64,000 bases of DNA, from positions 62,001-126,000 of the forward strand of contig NZ_CAJHBQ010000005.1 of NCBI RefSeq assembly GCF_904846685.1, written 5' to 3'. Origin of the DNA: Psychrobacter submarinus. GTDB taxonomy: Bacteria; Pseudomonadota; Gammaproteobacteria; Pseudomonadales; Moraxellaceae. The translations under genes were made by a program, and so were the position numbers. Under the pieces are notes generated by a model. That model was not told where the DNA came from. It made no database searches and was given only the letters and a program-made list of their open reading frames with translations. Below are positions 34,873 to 44,809 of this stretch, in pieces (the first letter of the stretch is position 1; every line of letters begins with the position of its first letter).

Positions 34873-35249
34873 GCCTAATACTATCTTATCATCTATTCTT
34901 TATTCCTCTTCTTTAATTCTATTGTAGAACATTTCTCGTAGATTACTAAATCTAAGAATAAAATAAGTACCTTTTTTATTTAGTTTTGATTACAAATCAC
35001 TATACAGGTTCTTACAATTAAATAATTTGGTAACACAGTGTAACGTTAGCATACACAATGTCTGCTTTTTTCTACCTAACAGTATTACTAATACTAGAGT
35101 TTATTTTTTATGATAGCGTTGTATTAGCAGGCTCCAAAGTGAGTGTGCTATTTAAGTTAAGGGGTTATCAAGGTTTGATGATCTACTGGACGGATACTAC
35201 AATCTAAAACATCGTAAAATTTGGTACTGAAAACGGTACATTATAAGGA
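34873..35249. other. Non-coding AT-rich region
   Basis: About 375 bp between the tRNA terminator and the next gene. I see no open frame or repeat. A plausible promoter for 35256 lies in the last 60 bp (TTGATG-type and TACTACAATCT-type elements near 35174-35204), without strong consensus. Confidence 0.4.
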
Positions 35250-35255
35250 ATGGAT

Positions 35256-36314
35256 ATGACACCTACTTACACGCCTCAACGACGTCCTTCATGGCGCGGC
35301 GTACTTGCCGGTCTAGTTATGGGACTTATAGTAGTCATGGCAATGATTGCTCTAGCCTTAGTTTTAAGCTCATTTATCCCCTTCGATCTAAAAGGCACTA
35401 GTATTGCAGGTGGCATCTATGCGGCTATTACTGCTTTAGTTAGCGCTTTTGTCGCAGGTTATTTTGCTATTAAATTCTCAGCACCAGAGGCTATCTTTGG
35501 TGATGGTACTGATATCGACCCAAAAGATGCTTCTTTGACAGGCATGCTAACCGCAGCCTTAATCGTATTGTTTACGACGTTTTTTACGCTAAGCAGTGCA
35601 ACAGGTATCCTAGCATCAGCAGGTAACGTAATTGGTGGTACGGTAAGTACTGTCACACAAGCTGCAGGCGGTATTGCTGCTGCTGGTACGTCAGCTGCTG
35701 GTACTGCAGCCGTAGCCGCTCCAGATAGCGCTATTGAACAATTGCAACAACGTGCGCAAGAAGCATATCAGACCGTTTCTGGTGATATCAGTCAAGAAGA
35801 CTTAAATGCTTTAGTTGCTAGAAACACACAAGGTCTTAACCAAGAACAAATCGCAGCGACGACTAGTGTATTAGAAGAGATGATCAATAATACTCGCGGC
35901 GATGTTGCTGATATGGACTTTACCAGCATTGATACTTGGCGCAACATTGATGACTACGCAAAACAGCGTATGGCATCAATTGAGCAAACGCTACAGGGTC
36001 CTGAGCTTATCAATCGTTTACAAGCTGAAGGTCTAACTGAAGCGCAAGCTGCTGAAGTACGCAATGAAGTGACTCAATCATTTAACGAGTATAGAACTAA
36101 AACAGAACAGTACATCGCGCAAGCTCAGCAAACGGTTGATCAAAACCTCCAACAAGCCGAAGACATCGCTCGTAAAGCTGCTCTATATTCAGGTCTATTT
36201 TGGTTAATTAGCACGATCTTAACCTTTATTGCCGCTACTATGGGTGCTAAGAGCGCTGCAGCAAAGCATCGTTTGTCTAAGCCTATCGTTACTTATGGTG
36301 ATAATGTACGATAA
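35256..36314 (+). CDS. Membrane protein with central Ala/Gly region and coiled-coil domain
   Basis: A 352-aa protein starting at ATG 35256, 6 bp after AAGGA (ATG 35250 is too close to that site). Four hydrophobic helices are visible: about 16-40, 48-72 and 92-115 near the N-terminus, and one at about 308-332. Between them lies an Ala/Gly/Thr-rich linker (about 115-155) and a long polar, Gln/Glu-rich helical domain (about 155-300, with QAQQTVDQNLQQAEDIARKA) probably exposed at one membrane face. I do not recognise a named family; similar proteins occur in Moraxellaceae. It is a monocistronic gene with a strong terminator. Confidence 0.7.
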   Translation: MTPTYTPQRRPSWRGVLAGLVMGLIVVMAMIALALVLSSFIPFDLKGTSIAGGIYAAITALVSAFVAGYFAIKFSAPEAIFGDGTDIDPKDASLTGMLTAALIVLFTTFFTLSSATGILASAGNVIGGTVSTVTQAAGGIAAAGTSAAGTAAVAAPDSAIEQLQQRAQEAYQTVSGDISQEDLNALVARNTQGLNQEQIAATTSVLEEMINNTRGDVADMDFTSIDTWRNIDDYAKQRMASIEQTLQGPELINRLQAEGLTEAQAAEVRNEVTQSFNEYRTKTEQYIAQAQQTVDQNLQQAEDIARKAALYSGLFWLISTILTFIAATMGAKSAAAKHRLSKPIVTYGDNVR

Positions 36315-36347
36315 ACTAGACTTATCATAAATTTGATTGGTTAAAAT

Positions 36348-36388
36348 AAAAAAGCTCAATCCTTAATTTATTAGGATTGAGCTTTTTT
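36348..36388. terminator. Terminator between 35256 and the EamA gene
   Basis: Stem AAAGCTCAATCCT / AGGATTGAGCTTT with an A-run before and a T-run after. It can serve both converging genes. Confidence 0.88.
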
Positions 36389-36415
36389 GTGCGTCAAGCT
36401 TTTTGTATAGCGCTA

Positions 36416-37336
36416 TCAATGCTCTACATCTAATGGCGGCGAGGACTTCGTAAAGCTGGCCAAAGATAAGTTCAGTGATAAATAAGTGCCGATAAGTATC
36501 ACCGCTGACCCTATAATGGCAGCCGTATCCAAAGCTTCGTCTAGTAAGATATAACCAAAGATAATGGCAAATATCGGAATCACGAGCGTAATACTAGTCG
36601 CCCGCATCGGTCCGATACTCTTGATTAGTTCATTAATAAAGATAAAAGCAATAGCCGTTGAGAATACGCCGATACACACCACTGATACCCAAGCCTTAAC
36701 GCTGATACTCTGACCATACGGAAACTCATAAATCGCTATCGGTAGCATCACCACACTGGCAATCAGCATAGCGCCAATGGTAATGGCGACAGGCGAGGTG
36801 TCTTGCAAATAGTTCTTGGTGACGTTTGCCCCTACTGCATAACCCACACAGCCTAATAGCGCATAACCCATCGGTAGTAGCCCTGAGCTTAAGTCCGTAA
36901 CCGCACCGCCAAATAAGCTCTCACTCATCAGGATAATCACCCCAGCTATACCGATAAATAAGCCAAGCGTTTGCTTTTTTGACAGCTTATCATTGAAGAA
37001 AGTACTCGCGATAAAGCCGCTCATCATTGGCACCGCAGCATTGAGTACAGCAAGCACACCAGCATTCACGGCTTGAGCGGCATAAGAGAATAAAACAAAC
37101 GGTATCGCTGTAGAGACTAGGCCCACTACCGTCAGTAGTTTCCAGTGCTGCCGAACCGCAGCTAAATGAGAGGGATTGAACATCACAAAAACCAGCATCG
37201 TGATACCGGCAAATATGACGCGCAAGCTGGCAAACGACATGGAGCCAAATTCAGGCACACCAATCCTATAAAATATAAAGGATAGCGACCACATAAAGGA
37301 TAAAGTTATAAAAATAATGAGGTCGCGTCTATTCAT
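36416..37336 (-). CDS. EamA/DMT-family transporter
   Basis: A 306-aa inner-membrane protein of the drug/metabolite transporter superfamily, with ten hydrophobic helices arranged as two EamA repeats (about residues 5-135 and 150-290). Typical elements are SFASLRVIFAGITMLVFV, AVPMMSGFIASTFFNDKLSK and the second-repeat STAIAFIFINELIKSIGP followed by GYILLDEALD. Substrate cannot be predicted; relatives export amino acids, metabolites or drugs. It converges on 35256 and has a 434-bp upstream region. Single gene. Confidence 0.88.
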   Translation of the reverse strand: MNRRDLIIFITLSFMWSLSFIFYRIGVPEFGSMSFASLRVIFAGITMLVFVMFNPSHLAAVRQHWKLLTVVGLVSTAIPFVLFSYAAQAVNAGVLAVLNAAVPMMSGFIASTFFNDKLSKKQTLGLFIGIAGVIILMSESLFGGAVTDLSSGLLPMGYALLGCVGYAVGANVTKNYLQDTSPVAITIGAMLIASVVMLPIAIYEFPYGQSISVKAWVSVVCIGVFSTAIAFIFINELIKSIGPMRATSITLVIPIFAIIFGYILLDEALDTAAIIGSAVILIGTYLSLNLSLASFTKSSPPLDVEH

Positions 37337-37770
37337 AAAGTCTCAATTTTGGCTGTCTTGTTGGATGGTGTAGGTAAAAGGGGTATGTTCAGGCTAATGG
37401 TTGACATTGAAACCTCGATAGCTTAACTGCCCTTTATTCTAGAGTCCACTATTATAGAGATCATTTACTTGACGATTCGTTCACCGCTACTTATCATTAT
37501 TTCGCTTCAAATCTGTACATTATTGCTTTACTTGTTTTACCCCCTACTATATTTTATAGTACACGCTCAAATATTATTTTGTTGTCTACATGACACTACT
37601 ATTATGGCAGCGTAAAAATAAGTAATGGACAACTAGTAACTCAACGTTTATTATCCAGCAGTCTATCTTCTACGAGTTCTGTCCTTATCTAAAAGGCAAT
37701 AGTCACATACCAATACGTTGGATGGAAGCTGGCTTTATATAAAACACTACTCACTTAAAAGGATTTAAGT
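37337..37770. other. Non-coding region between two divergent transporters
   Basis: 434 bp, AT-rich, with no supported gene. AAAGGA precedes the start at 37771. I found no riboswitch-like structure by eye. Confidence 0.4.
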
Positions 37771-39168
37771 ATGGCTATGAATCGTAAGTATGGTGAAGAA
37801 CAGCCGTATTGGCCCGCGGGGCCCTTTAAAATACGTCTGCCTTTTATCCATTACCGCTGGGAGATCCCTGAGATGATTCAGGGGCTTTTTATGTTCGTCG
37901 TCGGTCTTGGTATGATTCCCCTGTTGGAGCAGTATCTAGGCATGTCGTATGATGCGGCTATTGCCTTTTGTGTCATCGCGGGGTTTTTGTACCTGCTGCC
38001 TGTTACCCTCGGCATACCTTTAGTACCCGGCTGGATCACCCCCGCCATCCCGATTGTCCTCTTATACTTACAAGCGTTTGAACCAGGGCCTGCTGCTGTA
38101 CAAGCCATGTTTGTCCTACAGCTTGAGGTCTTTATCATCTTTATTGTGCTGGGTATTACTGGGTTTGGTAACCGGCTGGTCAACTTCATACCCAACTCCT
38201 TAAAGGCCGGTATTATTATTGGCGCAGGTATCGCCGCTTTGATGGGTGAGATTAAGGTGGGCGGCCGTATTGAAGCCACGCCCATCTCTTTGATTATTGG
38301 CGCGGTTATATCCGCTTGTGTGCTGTTCTCGGTTCCCTTTAAACACATCATGCAGCACAACCGCTTTGCAAGAATACTCGCGAATTTAGGTATGATCTCA
38401 GGGATGCTAGTCGCTATGGTGATTGGCTGGCTCGTTGGCGAATACCCCCTGCCTAATATCGAGTGGGGCATTACCAATCCTGACTTCGATGCCATGACTG
38501 AATTCCTCGTATTCAATGTTGGTGTACCAGATATCAGCGTCTTCTTATTCGCCTTTCCAACCGCTATGATCGCCTACGTCATTGCCTTTGGTGATATCTT
38601 GGTGGGTAAAGCGTTGAGCGAGCGCGTCGATAGTATCCGTCCCGATGAAAAAATCGAAACCAATATCACGCGCATACACGTCGTTACCGGTATTCGTAAC
38701 GGCCTGCATGCGTTGTTTGCACCGTGGCCTGGGCTTGCAGGACCGCTGTGGACTGCCGCTCACGCAACGCTTGCTGAGCGTTATGCCCTAGGGCGCAAAG
38801 CGATGGACTCCATCTACAGTGGCGGCGGTACCTTTTGGTGGACCGGTTTGATTGCTCTTTTCATCCTGCCCTTGGTGACGTTTTTCAAACCCGTTTTGCC
38901 GATTGCCTTATCATTGACTTTATTGTTGACCGCCTACATCTGTATTATGGTCGGTATTGAGCAGCTCAAAACCTCGGCTGAGCGCGGCGTCGCAGGTATC
39001 GTTGCGGTAACATTAGCGATGCCAGCAGCGCAGTCAACGATCTATGCTGTTGCCATCGGGGTCGTACTGTACTTACTCATCGAAAGACCGACCTCAAGAC
39101 AACGTCGTGAAGAGCTAGAGGCGTCGACTGCCAACCCTAACGTCGATCCTACGTCCAAAGAGCGCTAA
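37771..39168 (+). CDS. SLC23 / xanthine-uracil permease-like transporter
   Basis: A 465-aa polytopic membrane protein with about 12-14 hydrophobic segments. The overall layout, and stretches such as NSLKAGIIIGAGIAALMGEI, AFPTAMIAYVIAFGDILVG and GLAGPLWTAAHATLAERYA, resemble solute carrier family 23/nucleobase-cation symporter-2 proteins. It is a divergent branch, so the substrate (purine, pyrimidine, ascorbate-like or other organic anion) is open. The N-terminus is cytoplasmic and Trp/Pro-rich, and the C-terminus is polar. A hairpin (39191-39224) follows 22 bp after the stop. Single gene. Confidence 0.6.
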   Translation: MAMNRKYGEEQPYWPAGPFKIRLPFIHYRWEIPEMIQGLFMFVVGLGMIPLLEQYLGMSYDAAIAFCVIAGFLYLLPVTLGIPLVPGWITPAIPIVLLYLQAFEPGPAAVQAMFVLQLEVFIIFIVLGITGFGNRLVNFIPNSLKAGIIIGAGIAALMGEIKVGGRIEATPISLIIGAVISACVLFSVPFKHIMQHNRFARILANLGMISGMLVAMVIGWLVGEYPLPNIEWGITNPDFDAMTEFLVFNVGVPDISVFLFAFPTAMIAYVIAFGDILVGKALSERVDSIRPDEKIETNITRIHVVTGIRNGLHALFAPWPGLAGPLWTAAHATLAERYALGRKAMDSIYSGGGTFWWTGLIALFILPLVTFFKPVLPIALSLTLLLTAYICIMVGIEQLKTSAERGVAGIVAVTLAMPAAQSTIYAVAIGVVLYLLIERPTSRQRREELEASTANPNVDPTSKER

Positions 39169-39190
39169 AGCGGCATAGCGACAGGTAGAC

Positions 39191-39224
39191 GAGAGATGGC
39201 GGAGCATATGCTTCGCCATCTCTC
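39191..39224. terminator. Hairpin after the SLC23-like gene
   Basis: Perfect stem GAGAGATGGCG / CGCCATCTCTC with a 12-nt loop that is itself partly palindromic (GAGCATATGCTT). There is no T-run, so it may be an RNA-stability or Rho-dependent element rather than a classical terminator. Confidence 0.6.
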
Positions 39225-39256
39225 GTATGCAATAGTATAGTGGAGGCGTATCAGCG

Positions 39257-39591
39257 ATGTTTGGTATCGAGAACTACGTAGGATTTATAGTAGGCAAATA
39301 TACAAGCAAGGCGTACTAACCAATACGTTTAATCCAAAAGTCGCTTTGTTTTTCTTAGCTTTTTTCCCGCAGTTTATCGATCCTAGTTATACGTATAGCG
39401 CGTTATCATTTCTAATTTTAGGTCTCAGTTTTGCGGTAACGGGTCTGATATGGTGTCTGTGTTTAACGTTTTTGGCAACACGGTTTAGTCAACGCCTGCG
39501 AGACAATCCAGCGATTGAGACTGTTTTAAATAAGATCAGCGGCGTGGTGTTTATTGGCTTAGGGGTAAAACTGCTGACTGAGAAGGGCTAA
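39257..39591 (+). pseudogene. LysE/RhtB-family amino acid exporter, internal deletion
   Basis: ATG 39257 with GGAGG gives MFGIENYVGFIVG, the normal start of a LysE/RhtB exporter. About 120 residues are then missing. From 39301, in another frame, the protein resumes as YKQGVLTNTFNPKVALFFLA and FFPQFIDPS to the normal C-terminus (VVFIGLGVKLLTEKG). Both ends of the gene are thus kept while the middle is deleted with a frameshift. The 81-aa open frame from 39346 is only the tail and should not be functional. Confidence 0.8.
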
Positions 39592-39641
39592 TTAGTGGAT
39601 AGCAAGACCAGCTCCCCTATACCAAAAACCTTTTAAACAGA

Positions 39642-39680
39642 AAAAAGCCCAATCCCTATTTTACTAGGATTGGGCTTTCG
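39642..39680. terminator. Terminator between lysE relic and acnA
   Basis: Stem AAAGCCCAATCC (39644-39655) / GGATTGGGCTTT (39667-39678). The A-run on the left gives a T-run on the minus strand, so it mainly serves acnA. Confidence 0.88.
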
Positions 39681-39724
39681 TCATTCTAGAGCCTATTATA
39701 CGTTACTCTAGAGCTCACTAACCA

Positions 39725-42565
39725 TTACGCAGCGTCTTTACTCTCCGCAGCGAGCTGACGTAGTACATAATGCAATACCCCGCCATGACGCACGTATTCG
39801 CGCTCTTTTGGCGTCTGTAAGCCTACGTTTACCTCAAAGGTTTCGTTTGAGCCATCAGCGCGAGTTGCAGTAACTTGAGCGGTTTTGCTCTCGCCATTGT
39901 TCAGACCAGTAATGCTTAGCACTTCTGAACCGTCAAGGTTAAAGGTCTCAGCGTTCTCGCCCTCTTTAAAGGTCAATGGCAATACACCCATGCCGACTAG
40001 GTTTGAGCGGTGAATACGCTCGAACGAGCTGGTTAACACGGCTTTTACACCCAGCAATATCGTACCCTTTGCAGCCCAGTCACGGCTAGAGCCTGAACCA
40101 TACTCCGCGCCGCCAAGGACAACGAGTGGACGCTTATCTTCTTTATACTTCATAGCGGCGTCATAGATGGCCATCTCTTTGCCGTCTGCAAGTGTCGCTT
40201 TGTCGTCTTTAAAGTAGTAGGTATAGCCGCCTTCCTTACCGCCCATCATCTGGTTTTTGATACGGATATTGGCGAAAGTACCGCGTGCCATAACCGCGTC
40301 ATTACCACGGCGCGAACCATAGCTGTTGAAGTCCTCTTCCATCACGCCGCGCTCTTGTAAGTATCGACCTGCTGGCGAGTTTGGATCAATATTTCCCGCA
40401 GGCGAGATATGGTCGGTGGTGATTGAGTCACCAAACAGACCTAAGATACGCGCGCCTTCGATATCAGGGATACCCTCTGGCTCCATGGTCATACCATCAA
40501 AGAACGGTGGATTTTTGATGTACGTTGAGCCTTCATCCCATGGATATAGCTGACTATCGGCTGAGCTAATCGCGTTCCACTCTTTACTACCGTCGAACAC
40601 TTCACCATAGTTTTTACGGAACATATCAGCATCGATATTATTGGCAATCAGCTCGTTGATCTCATCTGACGTTGGCCAAATGTCTTTTAGATAGACATCG
40701 TTGCCGTCTTGATCTTGACCGAGTGGGTGGGTGGTTAAGTCAATATCGACTGTTCCTGCTAAGGCATAAGCGACAACCAATGGCGGCGATGCTAGGTAGC
40801 TGGCCTTGACGTGTGAGTGAATACGACCTTCAAAGTTACGGTTACCAGAGAGTACTGCAGCTGCCACTAAATCGTTCTCTTCGATGCCTTTTTCGATCAC
40901 ATCAGGAAGCGGACCTGAATTACCGATACACGTGGTACAACCGTAACCGACCAAATAAAAACCTGTTTTTTCTAGCTCATCCATCAGTTTGGTTTTTTCA
41001 AGATAATCCGTCACCACTTTTGAGCCAGGTGCCAATGAGGTCTTAACCCAAGGCTTGGCTTTGAGGCCTTTGGCAGCGGCCTTTTTGGCAACCAATCCAG
41101 CACCAATCATAACGGCTGGATTTGAGGTATTGGTACAAGAGGTAATAGCGGCAATCACGACTGAACCATCGCGCAGTTTATGCTCTTTGTCGTCAATATT
41201 AACGCTTGAGAACACGTTATTGGCTGGCTGATAGCCTTTGCTATCGTCAGTTTCGGTATCAACGTCGATGTTGGGTTCAGCTGCCAAGTGTTCCGCTTGC
41301 TCTTGCTCGCCGCCTTCTTGGTCAAAGCGTACTTTGCCTTCGACTTCTGCCTTGCGGTCCTTGGTCATCTTCTCAAGCGTTTCGCCGAATTTTTCGTGCA
41401 TATCAGATAAGTTGATACGCTGCTGCGGCAGATTAGGGCCTGCCAGTGCTGGCTGGACAGAGGACAGATCAAGCTCTAGCTTACTTGAGTAAGTCGCCGC
41501 TGGTGTATCGGCATCATGCCATAAGCCTTGCGCCTTGGCATATTTTTCGACCAGCTCAATTTGCGCTTCGTCACGGCCTGATAGACGCAGATAATCAATC
41601 GCCATTTGATCAATCGGGAAAATACCACAAGTCGCGCCATATTCTGGCGACATATTGGCAATCGTCGCCCGATCCGCTAATGGCATTTGATGCAAGCCTT
41701 CACCGTAGAATTCGACAAACTTACCGACCACGCCATGTGCTCGTAGCATCTCGACCACACGCAATACCAAATCCGTCGCGGTGACGCCTTCACTGAGTTT
41801 GCCTGTCAGCTCAAAGCCAACCACTTGCGGAATCAGCATCGAGGACGGCTGACCGAGCATCGCCGCTTCAGCTTCGATACCGCCAACGCCCCAACCAAGC
41901 ACACCGATACCATTAATCATCGTCGTGTGACTGTCGGTACCAAATACCGTATCTGGATACGCCATCAGCTCGCCATCAACATCCGCTGCCATCACGACGC
42001 GCGCAAGATACTCAAGGTTGACCTGATGCACGATACCCGTCGCTGGCGGGACAACGACAAAGTTCTCAAAGGCATTTCGGCCCCAATGGAGAAACTCATA
42101 ACGCTCGTTGTTGCGTTTAAATTCAATTTTTTCGTTCAAATCGAGCGCATCTTCGCGGCCATAAGCATCGACTTGTACTGAGTGGTCAACGACCAGCTCA
42201 CTAGGAATAAATGGGTTGATTTGCTCAGCACGACCGCCCAGCTCTACTACCGCATCGCGCATCGCTGCTAAATCAACGACTGATGGCACGCCGGTGAAAT
42301 CTTGCAGCACCACGCGTGCTGGCATGAAAGCAATCTCTTTGGACGCCTCGGCGCCTGCATCCCAGTTGGCAACCGCTTCGATGTGGTTTTTGCCGACTGA
42401 CTGACCACCGTCTTCGTTACGCAATAGGTTCTCTAGTACGACTTTCATACAGTATGGTAGCGTATTGATATTGTCGTAAGTCTGGGCAAGTTTGGGCAAG
42501 CTATAATAGGCATGCTCCTTGCCATCGACCGAAATGGTGTCTTTTACATTAAAAATATCACTCAT
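39725..42565 (-). CDS. acnA: Aconitate hydratase AcnA
   Basis: A 946-aa [4Fe-4S] enzyme that isomerises citrate and isocitrate in the TCA cycle. Cluster ligands are visible in ITSCTNTSNPAVMIGAG and YLVGYGCTTCIGNSGPLPD. FTGVPSVVDLAAMRDAV, VFGTDSHTTMINGIGVLGWG, and the C-terminal GAEYGSGSSRDWAAKG swivel-domain motif are canonical. Start taken at 42565 (MSDIFNVKDTIS), preceded by AAGGA; the 34 extra codons upstream do not belong to the family. It is slightly longer than E. coli AcnA because of an acidic insert (about residues 385-440). Monocistronic. Confidence 0.97.
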   Translation of the reverse strand: MSDIFNVKDTISVDGKEHAYYSLPKLAQTYDNINTLPYCMKVVLENLLRNEDGGQSVGKNHIEAVANWDAGAEASKEIAFMPARVVLQDFTGVPSVVDLAAMRDAVVELGGRAEQINPFIPSELVVDHSVQVDAYGREDALDLNEKIEFKRNNERYEFLHWGRNAFENFVVVPPATGIVHQVNLEYLARVVMAADVDGELMAYPDTVFGTDSHTTMINGIGVLGWGVGGIEAEAAMLGQPSSMLIPQVVGFELTGKLSEGVTATDLVLRVVEMLRAHGVVGKFVEFYGEGLHQMPLADRATIANMSPEYGATCGIFPIDQMAIDYLRLSGRDEAQIELVEKYAKAQGLWHDADTPAATYSSKLELDLSSVQPALAGPNLPQQRINLSDMHEKFGETLEKMTKDRKAEVEGKVRFDQEGGEQEQAEHLAAEPNIDVDTETDDSKGYQPANNVFSSVNIDDKEHKLRDGSVVIAAITSCTNTSNPAVMIGAGLVAKKAAAKGLKAKPWVKTSLAPGSKVVTDYLEKTKLMDELEKTGFYLVGYGCTTCIGNSGPLPDVIEKGIEENDLVAAAVLSGNRNFEGRIHSHVKASYLASPPLVVAYALAGTVDIDLTTHPLGQDQDGNDVYLKDIWPTSDEINELIANNIDADMFRKNYGEVFDGSKEWNAISSADSQLYPWDEGSTYIKNPPFFDGMTMEPEGIPDIEGARILGLFGDSITTDHISPAGNIDPNSPAGRYLQERGVMEEDFNSYGSRRGNDAVMARGTFANIRIKNQMMGGKEGGYTYYFKDDKATLADGKEMAIYDAAMKYKEDKRPLVVLGGAEYGSGSSRDWAAKGTILLGVKAVLTSSFERIHRSNLVGMGVLPLTFKEGENAETFNLDGSEVLSITGLNNGESKTAQVTATRADGSNETFEVNVGLQTPKEREYVRHGGVLHYVLRQLAAESKDAA

Positions 42566-42900
42566 GGTAGCTTCCTTATCTACAGGGTAGAAATTATTGT
42601 TATAACGGTGGCTAATGGATCTGTCTGAGCTATCTTTTTCATACATGACAACATTTGTAATTGGCAAGTAGAAAAATAGATCTGCAGGATTTACTTAAAT
42701 AATAACATCAGTTTAATTGAGTTTAATAAGGCGCTTGCTCAACAGAATAGGTGTGCGTTCCTTTTGCTGTTAGCAGCAGCGTCCTTTTACCATAACAAAT
42801 AAGTAGGCGTTTGTTAACGTCTAGGCGTAGGCATATGGTGGCAGAATCGTAACCGAAATAAGCCTTAAGAAAAGGCAGCTGAAAGGTCTATGAGTCACTG
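42566..42900. other. acnA upstream region
   Basis: 335 bp with no supported gene. It carries the acnA promoter region and the 3' side of the DUF3025 gene. No clear operator recognised. Confidence 0.4.
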
Positions 42901-43920
42901 CTAACGTCCTTTGGGCCGATGGCGACCGCTACGAAAGACAAAAGCGTCCTCATAAAAGCTGATCTCGCTATTGTCGGACCAAAAATGCGGCACACCTAAA
43001 ATGGGCAATGGCGCAAGCTGACGCGGAGTGACGCCGCTTTGTGCTAGCAAATCATTCATATACTTACTAAGCTTGTCATCCAAATAACTGATACGCGCAA
43101 GCTTTGATAAGGCAAAGAAATCTTGGCTAACGTGAATGACCACGCTATGCGCGCACAACGGCTTACGCGGACAGATCAACTGCTCAAGCAGCGCGTGACC
43201 AAAGATATAAACTGCAGCTTTAGCGTCTTTGCTAGGGTTATCCATTTTATCCCAATACTTTCTTGGTTTGACTAGACTGTTTTGCCAATCAAAGTCGATC
43301 AAAGCCTCACCAATGCTAGCTTCAGAGGTCACTAAAATTGCACCGTTCTCATCAAACACGGTGATGGTATCGCGCACGCGGCCACGGTTTTTACTACCAG
43401 TTGGCTCTTCACTACATTTGGCAATCTCAAGCATGTGATGATAATTGAGCATGGCCTTGGTCTTGGGAAAGGTGAGCCAAATACTGCCGTTAAATAAATC
43501 ATGTAGGTTATCGCGCGTCGGAATCTTGCCAGTGGTGCCAATGAACTGCTCGTAGCCTTGGCCCTCTAGTAGAGCATCTTGCGGTACAAACTGAAGAGTG
43601 TGAGGGTAATTATCAGCGCTAGGTTTAGTCCTGGGTAGCGACTGTCTATCCGCCGCGCCTTGCTGCGTTAGCGCTTGGTTTAATACTTTAGCGATACGAG
43701 CTGTTTGCTGATTATCGTTAATATACCTATCAGAATTCACTTGATTGTCAGACGAGCGGCTTAAACTGCTTATCGTTTCACTAAGATAATCAAGCTGACT
43801 TAAATGATATAGCCAAGGCGCGTGCCAATCGATATTGGCAAAGCTGGCCTCTAATTGCCGCTCAGTAAGAGCGCTAGCAAAATTGTGATTTGTCGAAGTA
43901 GAAGTAGTCATAGTAAGCAT
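42901..43920 (-). CDS. DUF3025 domain protein
   Basis: About 336-339 aa. The start is put at ATG 43920 (or 43911) because the longer frame up to 44214 runs into the divergent gene on the other strand. The central FNGSIWLTFPKTKAMLNYHH (about residues 145-165) and the C-terminal PLPILGVPHFWSDNSEISFY segment are typical of DUF3025. It is a soluble protein of unknown function in Gammaproteobacteria. KSVVIHV/ALLEQLICPRKPL-type sequences suggest a folded alpha/beta domain. Neighbours give no functional clue. No strong ribosome-binding site was seen, so the start is uncertain. Confidence 0.75.
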   Translation of the reverse strand: MLTMTTSTSTNHNFASALTERQLEASFANIDWHAPWLYHLSQLDYLSETISSLSRSSDNQVNSDRYINDNQQTARIAKVLNQALTQQGAADRQSLPRTKPSADNYPHTLQFVPQDALLEGQGYEQFIGTTGKIPTRDNLHDLFNGSIWLTFPKTKAMLNYHHMLEIAKCSEEPTGSKNRGRVRDTITVFDENGAILVTSEASIGEALIDFDWQNSLVKPRKYWDKMDNPSKDAKAAVYIFGHALLEQLICPRKPLCAHSVVIHVSQDFFALSKLARISYLDDKLSKYMNDLLAQSGVTPRQLAPLPILGVPHFWSDNSEISFYEDAFVFRSGRHRPKGR

Positions 43921-44056
43921 CGTCGCAGTAATTATAGAGCCTATAGCAAAGTGGCCTATGCTATCATAGAGCGCTTTTTTGGCGCTAGGCAAACAAAACA
44001 GGCTGCATAGCCTACTAAGAGATGATGGATAACGAGATAACGGATAAAGAAGAAAC

Positions 44057-44773
44057 ATGGCAAATTTTAATACCCACTTAAACGTCGCATTTATGGCAAG
44101 TGGGGTAGCAAGCTTAACCGTGTATAAAGCAGGACTGATCGATGATTCTGGATTTTTGATGTGCGTGATGCTAGGCACAGTCGGCGGTCTGCTACCTGAT
44201 CTGGACTCGGACAACTCGACGCCGATTAAGCTTGGGTTTAATCTGATCTCGTTCGTCTTTGCCTTTGCTCTGGTTATGCATTGGCGCAGTGAGCTAAGCT
44301 TATTATCACTGATGGTTTTGTGGCTGGCAGGCTACGCGTTCATGCGTTATGTGGTGTTCTATATCTTTACCAACTTAACTGTGCATCGCGGCGTCATCCA
44401 CTCCGTACCCTATATGATGATACTAGGCTTAGGGTTGACATGTTTGAGCTATTACGTGCTACAAGCTTCCTTGAGCGCCAGCTGGTTTTACGGCCTGTTT
44501 TTGTTCACTGGGGCGATGGTGCATTTGCTGCTCGATGAGCTGTATAGCGTTAACTTATCAAATATGAAAATGAAGCGCTCATCAGGTACGGCGATGAAGT
44601 TTTATCAGCAGAAGGATAAATGGTGGTATCTATTATTGTATGTACTCATTGCGCTACTTATCTATTTTGCGCCGCCTGTAACTGAGTTTTGGCAGCAGTT
44701 ACGTAATCCTGAGCCTTGGGCCCAACTAAAAGTAGGCATATTGCCTGCAATATTAGAAGATTATTTGCGTTAA
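44057..44773 (+). CDS. YdjM-like inner-membrane metal-dependent hydrolase
   Basis: A 238-aa membrane protein of the YdjM (LexA-regulated, membrane-bound hydrolase) family. The N-terminal MANFNTHLNVAF carries the first His, GGLLPDLDSDNSTPIKL (about residues 44-60) the conserved Asp cluster, LTVHRGVIHSVPYMM (about 108-122) the HRG..HS motif, and MVHLLLDELYSVN the last HxxxD. Five to six hydrophobic helices are present. Its exact substrate is unknown. No LexA box was identified upstream. It is followed at 36 bp by ychJ in the same direction. Confidence 0.82.
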   Translation: MANFNTHLNVAFMASGVASLTVYKAGLIDDSGFLMCVMLGTVGGLLPDLDSDNSTPIKLGFNLISFVFAFALVMHWRSELSLLSLMVLWLAGYAFMRYVVFYIFTNLTVHRGVIHSVPYMMILGLGLTCLSYYVLQASLSASWFYGLFLFTGAMVHLLLDELYSVNLSNMKMKRSSGTAMKFYQQKDKWWYLLLYVLIALLIYFAPPVTEFWQQLRNPEPWAQLKVGILPAILEDYLR

Positions 44774-44809
44774 ACTGAATAAGTAAACGAAACAATAGTA
44801 GAGTAAATT

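Noticed and set aside
42566..42667. 34-residue extension of AcnA
   Set aside because: MSDIFNVKDTIS with AAGGA is the normal start; the extension is unlike any aconitase.
43921..44214. N-terminal extension of the DUF3025 protein
   Set aside because: It overlaps the well-supported YdjM-like gene on the other strand and has no family match.
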